DNA from: Pandoraea pnomenusa
GTDB lineage: Bacteria; Pseudomonadota; Gammaproteobacteria; Burkholderiales; Burkholderiaceae
Assembly (NCBI RefSeq): GCF_000767615.3
Contig: NZ_CP009553.3
Span: 5,146,001-5,210,000, forward strand
Direction: 5' to 3'
Length of the DNA: 64,000 bases
Shown in pieces: positions 24,645-33,682 of this stretch (its first letter is position 1; every line of letters starts with the position of its first letter). A program made the translations under genes and the position numbers. The notes under the pieces are model-generated. The model saw nothing but the letters and a program-made list of their open reading frames with translations. It did no database searches and was not told the origin of the DNA.

Positions 24645-25520
24645 ATGTCGCCCACCGCTCTCGCCCTCGTCGTCACCGCCGCATTCCTGCACGCCACCTG
24701 GAATTTCCTCGCCAAGCGCATCGACACGCGTGAAGGAGGTGGCCCGCAGCTCGTCTTCATGTACGCGCTGTCCACGGTCGTGCTCTATACGCCGCTCGCC
24801 CTGTATTTCCTGATCGGCTCGCATGCCGACTGGCCGAACGCACTCGGCTGGGGCGTCATCGCGCTGAGCGCCTTTCTGCACTACGGCTACACGCTGGTGC
24901 TCCAGCGAGGTTACCGGGTGGGCGACCTGTCAGTGGTGTATCCGCTTGCGCGCGGCACCGGCCCGCTGCTGTCGTCGCTGGGGGCCATCGTGCTGCTCGG
25001 GGAGCGTCCGGGCTGGCTCGCGCTGAGCGGCATCGCCCTGGTGGTGGGCGGCGTGCTGATCATTGCGGGCGGCGAGCGCCTGTTCCGGCGCGGCAGCATG
25101 CACGCGGGCGCCGGCTGGGGCGTGCTGACGGGCGGTTTCATCGCGGCCTACACGCTCGCCGACGCCTACGCCATGCGCTCCCTGCTGCTGGCTCCGCTCG
25201 TCTATTACTACCTGGAAAACGTGCTGCGCGTCGCGCTCTCCGCGCCGGCGGCCTGCGCGCGGCCGGCCCGCATGGTCATGCTATGGCGGGCGAACTGGCG
25301 CAAGATCGTGCTGATCTCCCTGATCTCGCCCATGTCGTACTTTCTGATCCTCACGGCGCTGAAGTACGCCCCGGTCTCGCACGTGGCCCCGGCCCGGGAG
25401 ATGTCGATGATGATCGCCGCGCTGCTCGGGGTGCGCGTGCTGCGAGAGGGCGAAGTGCACCGCCGTATCGGCGGCGCCGTCCTCATTGCGCTCGGTGTGG
25501 TGGCGCTGACGCTCGGCTGA
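24645..25520 (+). CDS. EamA/DMT-family transporter
   Basis: This is a 291-residue inner-membrane protein of the drug/metabolite transporter superfamily, with ten predicted membrane segments in two EamA repeats. The first repeat starts at the N-terminus (LALVVTAAFLHATWNFLAKR) and ends near SVVYPLARGTGPLLSSLGA; the second begins near GAGWGVLTGGFIAAYTLADA and ends with VAPAREMSMMIAALLGVRVL and a late GGAVLIALGVVALTLG. Members export amino acids, purines or other metabolites; the substrate cannot be told. The ATG at 24645 is chosen because the first segment then begins at residue 5. Divergent from zur, with which it shares the promoter region. Confidence 0.85.
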   Translation: MSPTALALVVTAAFLHATWNFLAKRIDTREGGGPQLVFMYALSTVVLYTPLALYFLIGSHADWPNALGWGVIALSAFLHYGYTLVLQRGYRVGDLSVVYPLARGTGPLLSSLGAIVLLGERPGWLALSGIALVVGGVLIIAGGERLFRRGSMHAGAGWGVLTGGFIAAYTLADAYAMRSLLLAPLVYYYLENVLRVALSAPAACARPARMVMLWRANWRKIVLISLISPMSYFLILTALKYAPVSHVAPAREMSMMIAALLGVRVLREGEVHRRIGGAVLIALGVVALTLG

Positions 25521-25549
25521 CGACCCACCATCGACCACGAAGTGATTGC

Positions 25550-26764
25550 TTACATGCGCTGCAACCAAAGCCCCTTGAGGTATTCACCTTCGGGAAACTG
25601 GGTCAGCATCGGGTGATCCATGCCGGCTGAGAGACGGCGCAGAATGCGCGCGTCGACACCGGCATCGACGGCCGCGCCGGCCACGATCTTCTGGAACAGG
25701 TCGGCGTCGATGGCGCCCGAGCATGAGTACGTGAGCAACTGGCCGCCCTGGCGCAGCAGCCTGAAGCCGGCCATGTTGATGTCCTTGTACGCGCGTGCGG
25801 CACGCTCCACGTGATGCGCCGACGGCGCGAATTTGGGCGGATCGAGCACGATCATGTCGAACGTGCGGCCCTCGTCGCGCAACGCGCGCAACGTCTTGAA
25901 CACATCGGCATCGCGCCACTCGGCGCGAGCGGCGTCGAAGCCGTTGAGTTCGACGTTGCGCGCGCCGATCGCCAGCGCTTCGCCCGACGAATCGATCGAC
26001 AGCACGCTTTGGGCGCCGCCGGCCAGCGCCGCCAGCGAAAACCCGCCCGTGTAGCAGAAGCAGTTCAGTACGTCGCGGCCCCTGGCCTGTTGCTGCACGA
26101 GCAGACGGTTGTCGCGCTGGTCGACGTAGAAGCCGGTCTTGTGGCCGTTGCGCACGTCGACGTAATACTTCACGCCGCACTCGTGGGTGGTGAGCAGGTC
26201 AGGCGCCTGCGGCGGCTCGGCGCCGGCCAGCACGCCGGTGAGGCTCGGCAGGCCTTCGCGCTCGCGCACGGCGGCGTCGGAGCGCTCATAGACATTGGGG
26301 CAGCCGGTTGCGCCGACGAGGGCGTTCACGATGGCGTCCTTCCAGGCTTCCACGCCCGCGGCCATGAACTGGCACACGAGCTGATCGGACACCGGAGCGC
26401 CGGGCGCCGATTGGTAGCGGTCGACGATCAGTCCGGGGAGCCCGTCGGCCTCGCCGAAGATCAGGCGCGTGGCGCCCGTGTCGCGCACCATCTGCTGCCG
26501 ATAGGCGAGCGCGGCACTCACACGACGCTTGAAGAATGCGTGGTCGACCGGCTCGCCCTCGTCGAACGTCCACACGCGGGCGCGAATGGCCGAGACCGGA
26601 CTGAAGGCGGCGCGGGCGAGGAAGCGGCCGTCCGCCGCGCGCACCACGACCGTTGCGCCGGAAGTCGGCTTGCCGTCCACGCGCGCCACGGCGGTGGCGT
26701 AAATCCAGGGGTGACGGCGCAGCAAGGACTTTTCTTTGCCGGGCTTGAGGGTCAAGGTATTCAT
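25550..26764 (-). CDS. rlmI: 23S rRNA (cytosine-C5) methyltransferase, RlmI type
   Basis: This is a 404-residue S-adenosylmethionine-dependent methyltransferase that modifies a cytosine in 23S rRNA. The N-terminal PUA domain covers residues about 1-75 (LKPGKEKSLLRRHPWIYATA). The catalytic part has YYVDVRNGHKTGFYVDQRDN, the AdoMet motif VLNCFCYTGGFSLAALAGGA, acidic motif SIDSSGEAL and the catalytic region DMIVLDPPKFA, then LLTYSCSGAI with the catalytic Cys. It is convergent with the EamA gene (29 bp) and the last of a minus-strand run lpxL-dapF-DUF484-xerC-rlmI. Confidence 0.88.
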   Translation of the reverse strand: MNTLTLKPGKEKSLLRRHPWIYATAVARVDGKPTSGATVVVRAADGRFLARAAFSPVSAIRARVWTFDEGEPVDHAFFKRRVSAALAYRQQMVRDTGATRLIFGEADGLPGLIVDRYQSAPGAPVSDQLVCQFMAAGVEAWKDAIVNALVGATGCPNVYERSDAAVREREGLPSLTGVLAGAEPPQAPDLLTTHECGVKYYVDVRNGHKTGFYVDQRDNRLLVQQQARGRDVLNCFCYTGGFSLAALAGGAQSVLSIDSSGEALAIGARNVELNGFDAARAEWRDADVFKTLRALRDEGRTFDMIVLDPPKFAPSAHHVERAARAYKDINMAGFRLLRQGGQLLTYSCSGAIDADLFQKIVAGAAVDAGVDARILRRLSAGMDHPMLTQFPEGEYLKGLWLQRM

Positions 26765-26942
26765 GCGGGACGGACCAACGGTTGCATTCGGAGTGGCGGC
26801 AAGTCGCGGGGCATGGCTGGGCGGTCTCGCGCGCGTGAATCGACCAACGGAACGATGCCGACGCGCACGACGCGGGTCACCTGCCGGACTTGCTGGGGAA
26901 GGACGCGATTCTACACCGAGTCGCGCCGTCGGCCGGAAAGCC

Positions 26943-27950
26943 TCAGGGCTTCTTGCGCGAGCGCGGATGCGCCTGATCGTAGACCTTGGCGAGATGCTGG
27001 AAGTCGAGCTTCGTGTAGATCTGTGTCGTGGAAATGTTGCTGTGGCCGAGCATTTCCTGCACTGCGCGCAGATCGCCCGAGGACTGCAACACATGCGTGG
27101 CGAACGAGTGGCGCAGCATGTGCGGATGCACGTGCGTGGGCAGTCCGGCCGCCTGCGCGTGATGCGCGAGCCCCTGCTGCACCGCGCGCGACCCGATGCG
27201 TTTGCCGCGTGCCGACAGGAACAGCGCATGCGGCTCGGCGGTGGCAAGCGGTGCACGCTTGTCGAGCCACTGGGCCAGCGCCTGCGCGGCTTTCTCGCCC
27301 ACGGGCACCCGTCGACGCTTGTTCCCCTTGCCGGTGACAACCACTTCGCGCTCCGGCAGGTCGAGCCAACTGATCGAGCGGTATCCATCGGCGTCGACGT
27401 AGCGATGGTCCAGGCTCGTGAGCTCGGAGAGCCGCAGCCCCGACGAATACAGCAATTCGAACATCGCGCGGTTGCGCACGGCCTCGGCCGACGTGCCGGA
27501 TTCGAACTCGACGAGCGCCGAAGCCTGATCGGGTGAGAGCGCCTTGGGCAAGGGCTTGGGCTGCTTCGGCGCACGCACGCCTTCGACGGGATTGGCCACG
27601 AGCGCGGTGCGCTGCGCGAGCCATGCGAAGTATCCGCGCCACGCCGAGAGCTTGCGTGCGATGGAGCGGCCGACGAGGCCCTCGCCGTGCAGTTGCATCA
27701 CGAACCGGCGAATATCGCCGTGCTGCAGTGACTCGAGCGCACGTCCGCCCGCCAGACGCTGCAACTGACGCAGGTCGCGCGTGTAGTTTTCCAGGGTGAG
27801 GCCGGCGAGCTTGCGCTCGCTGGCCAGCGAGGTGAGATAGGCGCGAATGCCGGGTTCCAGCGGTGGCGTGTTGCCGTCGGGTCCACCGTCGCCGGCGCCG
27901 GCCGGCGTGCGGGCTTTCGCCTTGCCGGACGCGGCCTGCCGGGCTGACAT
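26943..27950 (-). CDS. xerC: Site-specific tyrosine recombinase for chromosome dimer resolution
   Basis: XerC works with XerD at dif sites to resolve chromosome dimers at division. The protein has 335 residues; the first 35 are a variable Ala/Gly/Pro-rich leader. The core-binding domain (residues about 38-125) is followed by the catalytic domain with Arg in GLRLSEL, Lys in VTGKGNKRR, HMLRHSF (HxxR), GHSNISTTQIYT (His and the nucleophile Tyr). It overlaps the DUF484 gene by one base (TGATG). This xerC-dapF-DUF484 grouping is a conserved chromosomal neighbourhood, so this is the housekeeping recombinase and not a phage integrase. Confidence 0.93.
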   Translation of the reverse strand: MSARQAASGKAKARTPAGAGDGGPDGNTPPLEPGIRAYLTSLASERKLAGLTLENYTRDLRQLQRLAGGRALESLQHGDIRRFVMQLHGEGLVGRSIARKLSAWRGYFAWLAQRTALVANPVEGVRAPKQPKPLPKALSPDQASALVEFESGTSAEAVRNRAMFELLYSSGLRLSELTSLDHRYVDADGYRSISWLDLPEREVVVTGKGNKRRRVPVGEKAAQALAQWLDKRAPLATAEPHALFLSARGKRIGSRAVQQGLAHHAQAAGLPTHVHPHMLRHSFATHVLQSSGDLRAVQEMLGHSNISTTQIYTKLDFQHLAKVYDQAHPRSRKKP

Positions 27951-28618
27951 CAGTCGTGCGCGCGCAGCTTGCCCAGCGCCGCGCCGGCCAGCTCGCCGAT
28001 CTGCGTCAGGAAGTCGGTCGCCATGCCCTCGTGGAAACGGCGCGCGTCTTCCGAGCCCATCACGAGCAGGCCGAAGACCGGCCCGTCGGTGACCTGCGGA
28101 TCGCGAAGCGCAAGCAGCGCCACCGACGCGGGATCGCTCGGCGCGCCGAGCCACGTCACGGCTTCGAAACCGGTGTTCGCACCGCAATACGGCGTGACCA
28201 GGCTCGACGCGAAGATCTTCACTTCCTCGCTCACGCTGCGGGCGAAATCGGCCGGCTGATAAGGCGCAGCCACGCTCCACAGACGCACGGCGGCGTACGG
28301 TACGTTGAAGACGTCGCGCAGGCCGCGGGCAATCGCCTCGGGCAACGCATGCGGATCACGCTCGCCGAGAAGGCCGAGCGTCCAGCGGTGCAGCTTGGCC
28401 GAGATGTCGTCGTTCTCGTGGCCGTAGCGCATCAGTTCGGCGAGGCGCCGCTCGATCTGCTTGGTCTTCTCGCGCTGCATCTCGATCTGGCGCTCCTGCA
28501 GCGACACCGCGCGCTGGCCGTGCGGGCTGGTGAGCCGCACGCCGGCTAGCAATTCGGCATGGCGCTCGAAGAAGTCGGGATGCGCAATCAGGTATTCCGC
28601 AATATCTCGGTCGTTCAT
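27950..28618 (-). CDS. DUF484 (GAF-like) family protein
   Basis: This is a 222-residue cytoplasmic protein of unknown function conserved between dapF and xerC in many proteobacteria. It starts with the family motif DIAEYLIAHPDFFERHAELL, continues with a helical coiled stretch rich in Glu/Gln/Arg (residues about 40-75) and a C-terminal GAF-like fold (residues about 90-215, ending near GMATDFLTQIGELAGAAL). The ATG at 28618 is used because the family motif follows at once. Its stop overlaps the xerC start, so the two are coupled. Confidence 0.85.
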   Translation of the reverse strand: MNDRDIAEYLIAHPDFFERHAELLAGVRLTSPHGQRAVSLQERQIEMQREKTKQIERRLAELMRYGHENDDISAKLHRWTLGLLGERDPHALPEAIARGLRDVFNVPYAAVRLWSVAAPYQPADFARSVSEEVKIFASSLVTPYCGANTGFEAVTWLGAPSDPASVALLALRDPQVTDGPVFGLLVMGSEDARRFHEGMATDFLTQIGELAGAALGKLRAHD

Positions 28619-28769
28619 GAGTGTCCGTCTGCTGTTCGTCAACTGCCGCGAGCCGCCCCCGGGCTCAGGGGTGGCCTGCGGCCGCCTGGGTCGCTAAATC
28701 AGTATTCGTCAGAAACCAAATATCGTACAGACCTTCCGGGCGTCAGGTCCGACGCGCCGACGTCGCCTG

Positions 28770-29621
28770 TCAGATCTCGATCGTGCCCTCGAAGACCGTG
28801 GCGGCCGGCCCCGTCATGATGACTGAGCCGTTCGCACCGTCCCAGTCGATGGTGAGCATGCCGCCGTGCGTCTCGATCGCGACCGGTGCGCGCAGCAGCC
28901 CGCGACGGATACCCGCCACCGCCGCGGCACACGCGCCGGTGCCGCACGCGAGCGTTTCGCCCGCACCGCGCTCATACACGCGCAGTCGCGCCTGGTGCGG
29001 CCCGACCACCTGCAGGAAGCCGGCGTTCACGCGGCGCGGGAAACGGGCGTGTCGCTCGACGAGCGGACCGTCCGTCTCGACCGGTGCGGTGTCGACGTTG
29101 TCCACGACCTGCACGGCATGCGGGTTGCCCATCGACACCACGGAAATCCACGTGGTCTTGCCGGCCACGTCCAGCGGCCAGAGCGTGTCGTCACCCTCGC
29201 CACGCCCTTGCAGGCCGGCGGTGTCGAACGGCACGTCCGACGGCGTGAGGATCGGCGCGCCCATATCCACGCTGACCTGCCCGTCCTCGCGCATCGTGAG
29301 CGTGATCACGCCTTGCTGCACCTCGACGCGCACCGAGCGCTTGTCGGTCAGCCCGGTGTCGCGCACGAACTTCACGAAGCAGCGCGCGCCGTTGCCGCAA
29401 TGCTCGACCTCGCCACCGTCGGCGTTGAAGATGCGGTAGCGGAAGTCCACGCCCGGCAGCGTGGAGCGCTCGACGAGCAGCAACTGATCGGCGCCGACGC
29501 CAAAATGACGGTCGGCGAGCGCACGCCACTGTTCGGGCGTGAAATCGATGGTCTGCGAGATGCCGTCGATCACGACAAAGTCGTTCCCGGCACCTTGCAT
29601 CTTGGTGAATTTGAGCTTCAT
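28770..29621 (-). CDS. dapF: Diaminopimelate epimerase
   Basis: This enzyme converts LL- to meso-diaminopimelate for lysine and peptidoglycan synthesis. It is a cofactor-independent two-base epimerase of 283 residues. The catalytic Cys pair is visible in EHCGNGARC (about residues 74-82) and ACGTGACAAA (about 228-237). Other conserved parts are [11 protein letters not shown] at the N-terminus, [11 protein letters not shown] and [11 protein letters not shown]. The ATG at 29621 gives the canonical [14 protein letters not shown] start. It lies 42 bp downstream of lpxL and 151 bp before DUF484. Confidence 0.95.
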   Translation of the reverse strand: MKLKFTKMQGAGNDFVVIDGISQTIDFTPEQWRALADRHFGVGADQLLLVERSTLPGVDFRYRIFNADGGEVEHCGNGARCFVKFVRDTGLTDKRSVRVEVQQGVITLTMREDGQVSVDMGAPILTPSDVPFDTAGLQGRGEGDDTLWPLDVAGKTTWISVVSMGNPHAVQVVDNVDTAPVETDGPLVERHARFPRRVNAGFLQVVGPHQARLRVYERGAGETLACGTGACAAAVAGIRRGLLRAPVAIETHGGMLTIDWDGANGSVIMTGPAATVFEGTIEI

Positions 29622-29663
29622 GCCGCTATTGTAGTGGAGAAGGTCGACGCGCATCCGGCCCCA

Positions 29664-30560
29664 TCAATACACGCCGGGCTGGCCCTCTGGGCGCGTCTTG
29701 AAGCGCTTGTGCACCCAGTAGTACTGCTCCGGCATCTTCAGGATTTGCTCCTCGAGGAAGGCGTTCATGCGGCGCGCGTCGGCTTCGGGGTCGCCGCTCG
29801 GGTAGTTTTCCCAAATCGGAAAGACTTTCAAGCGATAGCCCTTGTAGTTGGGCAGCACCTCGCCGATGAAGGGAAGCACCTGGGCACGGCCGACCTCGGC
29901 CAGACGCGAAACCGACGTCAGGGTGCAGGTCGGTACGCCGAAGAACGGCACGAACACCGAATTGCGCGCGCCATAGTCCATGTCGGCGGCCAGCATGACG
30001 GGCTTGCGCTTGCGGAACATGCGCAGCACGTCGCGGGCGCTGTCGCCGCGCGGGATCATCTCGGCGTCGAACCGCCCGCGCTGCTCGCGCGCCATGGCGT
30101 CGAACGCCGGGTTCGACATCGGCGTGTAAAGCGACGCGCACGGCCGGTCGAGCAGGTAATTGATGAAGACCGACGCCATCTCGATGCCCACGAAGTGAAA
30201 GCCCAGCAAGATTGTCGGGGGCATGTCCGGCGCCTTGAGGTCGACGGCCGAATCGACTTCGATGAGCCGCTCGAGCTTCTTGCCGTCGGCGAACCACTGC
30301 ACGCTGCGCTCCGCGTAGCTTCGGATCGCATGCACGAACGACGCCTTGGCGACGCGCTCGCGCGTGGCGTCATCCCAGTGCGGAAAACACAGGCGCAGGT
30401 TGGTATGCACAACCCGCTTGCGCGAGCTGGGAATGGCGTAAAGCAGACGCCCCAGCCCCGCGCCGAAGCGCGCGACCCAGCTGTAGGGCAGCAGGTTCAG
30501 CCCGCGCAGCAGGCCGACGCTCAGGTAGTACCCGAAGGATTTCTTGGTAGTGGATGCCAT
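29664..30560 (-). CDS. lpxL: Lipid A late acyltransferase, LpxL/HtrB family
   Basis: This is a 298-residue inner-membrane enzyme that adds a secondary acyl chain to lipid A. An N-terminal hydrophobic stretch (YYLSVGLLRGLNLLPYSWVA) anchors it. The catalytic HX4E motif is HFVGIE near residue 121 (LLGFHFVGIEMA), followed by RGDSARDVLRMFRKRK and the conserved DMDYGARNSVFVPFFG region. The C-terminal YYWVHKRFKTRPEG is typical of the family (YxWxHRRFKTRP). It is divergent from metK. Which position and chain length it uses cannot be read from the sequence. Confidence 0.9.
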   Translation of the reverse strand: MASTTKKSFGYYLSVGLLRGLNLLPYSWVARFGAGLGRLLYAIPSSRKRVVHTNLRLCFPHWDDATRERVAKASFVHAIRSYAERSVQWFADGKKLERLIEVDSAVDLKAPDMPPTILLGFHFVGIEMASVFINYLLDRPCASLYTPMSNPAFDAMAREQRGRFDAEMIPRGDSARDVLRMFRKRKPVMLAADMDYGARNSVFVPFFGVPTCTLTSVSRLAEVGRAQVLPFIGEVLPNYKGYRLKVFPIWENYPSGDPEADARRMNAFLEEQILKMPEQYYWVHKRFKTRPEGQPGVY

Positions 30561-30587
30561 GTCGCAAGCAGGATTTCTTCAGGGGCG

Positions 30588-30593
30588 TATAAT
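30588..30593 (+). promoter_or_regulatory. -10 element (TATAAT) for metK
   Basis: A consensus TATAAT lies in the 186-bp gap between the divergent lpxL and metK genes. The region 17 bp upstream is a poor -35. Transcription would begin near 30600 and give a leader of about 145 nt before the metK GTG. I see no recognisable AdoMet riboswitch in that leader. Confidence 0.5.
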
Positions 30594-30746
30594 AAGCGAC
30601 ATCGCCGAGTTAACTGACAACTTGCGGGGCGATTCGGGTGAGCGACCTTACCGGCAGCGCATCCGACCAATTTTCCGCTAAAGCGTCGCCGCTTCGCCTC
30701 CGATGACGGCAACGTGAGTCGCCAAATTCGTACAGAGGAGCCAGAA

Positions 30747-31925
30747 GTGGCGAACGATTATCTTTTTACCTCCGAATCCGTCTCTGAAGGCCACCCGGAC
30801 AAGGTTGCCGATCAAATCTCCGACGCCGTTCTCGACGCCATCCTGACGCAGGACAAGTACGCACGTGTTGCCGCGGAAACGCTTTGCAACACCGGCCTCG
30901 TCGTGCTCGCCGGCGAAATCACCACGACCGCCACGGTGGACTATCAGCAGGTGGCGCGCGACACGATCCGCCGCATCGGCTACGACAACACCGACTACGG
31001 CATCGACTACAAGGGTTGCGCCGTGCTGGTGGCCTACGACCGCCAGTCGCCGGACATCGCCCAGGGCGTGGACCGTGCGCATGACGACAACCTCGATCAG
31101 GGCGCCGGCGACCAGGGTCTGATGTTCGGCTATGCGTGCGACGAAACGCCGGAACTGATGCCGCTGCCGATCTACCTGTCGCACCGTCTGGTGGAGCGTC
31201 AGTCGCAAGTGCGCCGCGACGGCCGCCTGCCGTGGCTGCGTCCGGATGCCAAGTCGCAGGTCACCATCAAGTATGAAAACGGCCGCCCGCACAGCATCGA
31301 CACGGTCGTGCTCTCGACGCAGCACCATCCGGACATCGCGCTGGACGCGCTGCGCGAAGCCGTGATCGAGGAAGTCATCAAGCCGGTGCTGCCGGCCGAC
31401 CTCATTAAGGGCGACATCAAGTTCCTGGTGAACCCGACCGGCCGTTTCGTGATCGGTGGCCCGCAGGGCGACGCCGGCCTCACGGGTCGCAAGATCATCG
31501 TCGACACCTATGGCGGCGCCGCGCCGCACGGCGGTGGCGCGTTCTCGGGCAAGGACCCCTCGAAGGTGGACCGCTCGGCAGCCTACGCCGGCCGCTACGT
31601 CGCGAAGAACATCGTGGCCGCCGGCCTGGCCTCGAAGTGCGTGATCCAGGTCTCGTACGCCATCGGTGTGGCACGCCCGACGTCGGTGATGGTCAACACT
31701 TTCGGCACCGGCAAGATCAGCGATCAGCGTATCGCCGAACTTGTCGAGAAGCACTTCGATCTGCGCCCGAAGGGCATCATCCAGATGCTCGACCTGCTGC
31801 GCCCGATCTACGAGAAGACGGCCGCCTACGGTCACTTCGGCCGTGAAGAGCCGGAATTCTCGTGGGAAGCGACCGACCGCGCCGACGCCCTGCTCGCCGA
31901 CGCCGGTCTGCGCGCCGTGGCCTGA
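30747..31925 (+). CDS. metK: S-adenosylmethionine synthetase
   Basis: This enzyme makes AdoMet from methionine and ATP. The protein has 392 residues, counting from the GTG at 30747 (AGAGGAG at suitable spacing). The protein then starts [18 protein letters not shown], as in Burkholderiaceae. Signature motifs are [12 protein letters not shown] (hexapeptide region) and the P-loop-like [31 protein letters not shown] and [12 protein letters not shown] are also as expected. A GTG at 30714 is possible but has no good RBS. The gene ends 49 bp before a strong terminator. Confidence 0.97.
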   Translation: MANDYLFTSESVSEGHPDKVADQISDAVLDAILTQDKYARVAAETLCNTGLVVLAGEITTTATVDYQQVARDTIRRIGYDNTDYGIDYKGCAVLVAYDRQSPDIAQGVDRAHDDNLDQGAGDQGLMFGYACDETPELMPLPIYLSHRLVERQSQVRRDGRLPWLRPDAKSQVTIKYENGRPHSIDTVVLSTQHHPDIALDALREAVIEEVIKPVLPADLIKGDIKFLVNPTGRFVIGGPQGDAGLTGRKIIVDTYGGAAPHGGGAFSGKDPSKVDRSAAYAGRYVAKNIVAAGLASKCVIQVSYAIGVARPTSVMVNTFGTGKISDQRIAELVEKHFDLRPKGIIQMLDLLRPIYEKTAAYGHFGREEPEFSWEATDRADALLADAGLRAVA

Positions 31926-31973
31926 GCTGCATTGCACGCAAGCTGGCGCCAACCCGCCGGCACCGAAAGACAC

Positions 31974-32011
31974 AACCCCCGCCCGGGTCGCCCCGGCGGG
32001 GGTTTTGTTTT
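31974..32011 (+). terminator. Intrinsic terminator of metK
   Basis: AACCCCCGCC and GGCGGGGGTT form a 10-bp GC-rich stem with an 11-nt loop, followed by TTGTTTT. Confidence 0.88.
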
Positions 32012-32093
32012 CAAAGGCCAGCGACGGCGATATGGCCACAATATCGTTGCGTGATCACCGCGCCACGGCCGGTTTGCGACCCGGGCGCCGCGG

Positions 32094-33569
32094 TCATCGC
32101 AGAAATCGCCGGATCAGCATGCCGAATGCCTTGCCGTAGGGCGGATTGAGCAGCGCCGTGCCGTTCCAGCGCGACTGCCGGAAGATCGGTTTCTCCTTGG
32201 AGAACGTGCGAAAGCCCGCTTCGCCGTGATAGCCGCCCATGCCTGACGGTCCCACCCCGGCAAACGGCAGCGTATGCTCGGCCACGTGCAGCAGCGTGTC
32301 GTTGATCGTCACGCCACCGGAGATCGTGTTCCGGACCACGTGATCGATGCGCGTATTGTCGGTATCGAACACATAGAGCGCGAGCGGATGCGGCCTCTCG
32401 TTCACGTAGGCAATCGCCGCGTCCAGATCGTCATAAGGCACGACCGGCAGCAACGGCCCGAAAATCTCCTCTCGCATCACGCGCATGCCGTCGTGCACAC
32501 CCGTGAGTACCACCGGGGGCATACGCCGGCGCGCCGCCTGCGGCTCGGCGTCGAAAAGCGCATGTGCCGTGGCACCCTGCGCCGTGGCCTCGCTCGCCAG
32601 GCCGGCCAGGCGCGCAAAATGCCGCGGCGACACGATGCTCGTGTACTGCGGATTGTCCACCGCATTCGGATAGAGCCGCGCCGCCGTCTGCCGTGCGGTC
32701 GTCAGGAAGGCGTCGAGTTTCTCGCGCGGCACCAGCACGTAATCGGGCGCGATGCAGGTCTGCCCCGCATTGACCAGCTTGCCGAACATGATGCGCTCCA
32801 CCGCATGGTCCCAGCGTGCGCCCGGGCCGATGATGGCCGGCGACTTGCCGCCAAGTTCCAGCGTCACCGGCGTGAGATGCTCGCTCGCCGCGCGCATCAC
32901 GTGATGCCCGATCGAGGTCGCGCCGGTAAACAGCAGATGATCGAATGGCAACGTGGAAAATGCGCGGGCGATCTGCGCGTCGCCGGTCACCACCGTCACC
33001 CATTCCGGCGCGAAGGTATCGGCCACGGCCGCCGCGAACACCTCCGCAAAGCGGGGCGTGATCTCCGAGACCTTGATCATCACGCGATTGCCCGCCGCCA
33101 GTGCGTCGGTGAGCGGGCCCACGGCGAGCAACAGCGGATAGTTCCAGGGCACGATCACGCCGACGACGCCCAGCGGCTGCGGCACGACCGACCGGCGTCC
33201 CGGCAGCAGCCACAGGTGCGCCCAACCGTGCGCCCCCCGCATCCAGCGCCGTGTGTGCGCGAGCGCATGCTTCAGGTTGCCATGCGCGGGAAACAGCTCG
33301 AGCATGTCGGTTTCCTGCGACGAGCGTCCGCCGAAGTCCGCGTCGATGGCGGTCGCGAAAGCGTCGCGATACTTGTGCAGCATGGCCTGCAGCGCCTCGA
33401 GCTGGCGCTTGCGCATCGGCCAGTCGACGTGCGGCGACGCGTCGTGCGCTCGCCGCATGGCGTCGAAGCGCGGCAGCAATTGCGCGCGCGCGATGTCGTC
33501 GTCGACCGAGGTATCGAGTGTCATCGGCGTCGCCTCGTGCAGCCCGCCCGGTTCGTGATTGTGACCCAT
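32094..33569 (-). CDS. calB: Coniferyl-aldehyde-type NAD(P)+ aldehyde dehydrogenase
   Basis: This is a 491-residue class-3-like aldehyde dehydrogenase. It has the catalytic Cys in NAGQTCIAPDYVLVP, the general-base Glu in TLELGGKSPAI, FTGATSIGHHVM as cofactor motif, GVIVPWNYPLLL, and a hydrophobic C-terminal end (LNPPYGKAFGMLIRRFLR), a layout I associate with coniferyl aldehyde dehydrogenases (CalB). Fatty-aldehyde dehydrogenases share the same class, so the substrate is not certain. The start has GGAGGAGCAGGGC upstream. Convergent with metK and 113 bp downstream of aidB on the same strand. With the vanillate genes in the same window, a phenylpropanoid role is attractive. Confidence 0.8.
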   Translation of the reverse strand: MGHNHEPGGLHEATPMTLDTSVDDDIARAQLLPRFDAMRRAHDASPHVDWPMRKRQLEALQAMLHKYRDAFATAIDADFGGRSSQETDMLELFPAHGNLKHALAHTRRWMRGAHGWAHLWLLPGRRSVVPQPLGVVGVIVPWNYPLLLAVGPLTDALAAGNRVMIKVSEITPRFAEVFAAAVADTFAPEWVTVVTGDAQIARAFSTLPFDHLLFTGATSIGHHVMRAASEHLTPVTLELGGKSPAIIGPGARWDHAVERIMFGKLVNAGQTCIAPDYVLVPREKLDAFLTTARQTAARLYPNAVDNPQYTSIVSPRHFARLAGLASEATAQGATAHALFDAEPQAARRRMPPVVLTGVHDGMRVMREEIFGPLLPVVPYDDLDAAIAYVNERPHPLALYVFDTDNTRIDHVVRNTISGGVTINDTLLHVAEHTLPFAGVGPSGMGGYHGEAGFRTFSKEKPIFRQSRWNGTALLNPPYGKAFGMLIRRFLR

Positions 33570-33682
33570 GCCCTGCTCCTCCCTGCCCGCACTGCGATGC
33601 GGGATTGCATCGTGTCGCGGCGTTGTTATGTCGATCTGTTATGTCGTGACGCGCGATGGACCATACCGGCATCGCATTCGTG

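Noticed and set aside
26943..27950. Phage or integron integrase
   Set aside because: Position in the dapF-DUF484-xerC cluster and typical length identify the housekeeping XerC; no attachment sites or phage genes are near.
30594..30746. AdoMet (SAM) riboswitch in the metK leader
   Set aside because: No conserved core of any AdoMet- or SAH-riboswitch class that I know can be drawn; only a leader of about 145 nt is seen.
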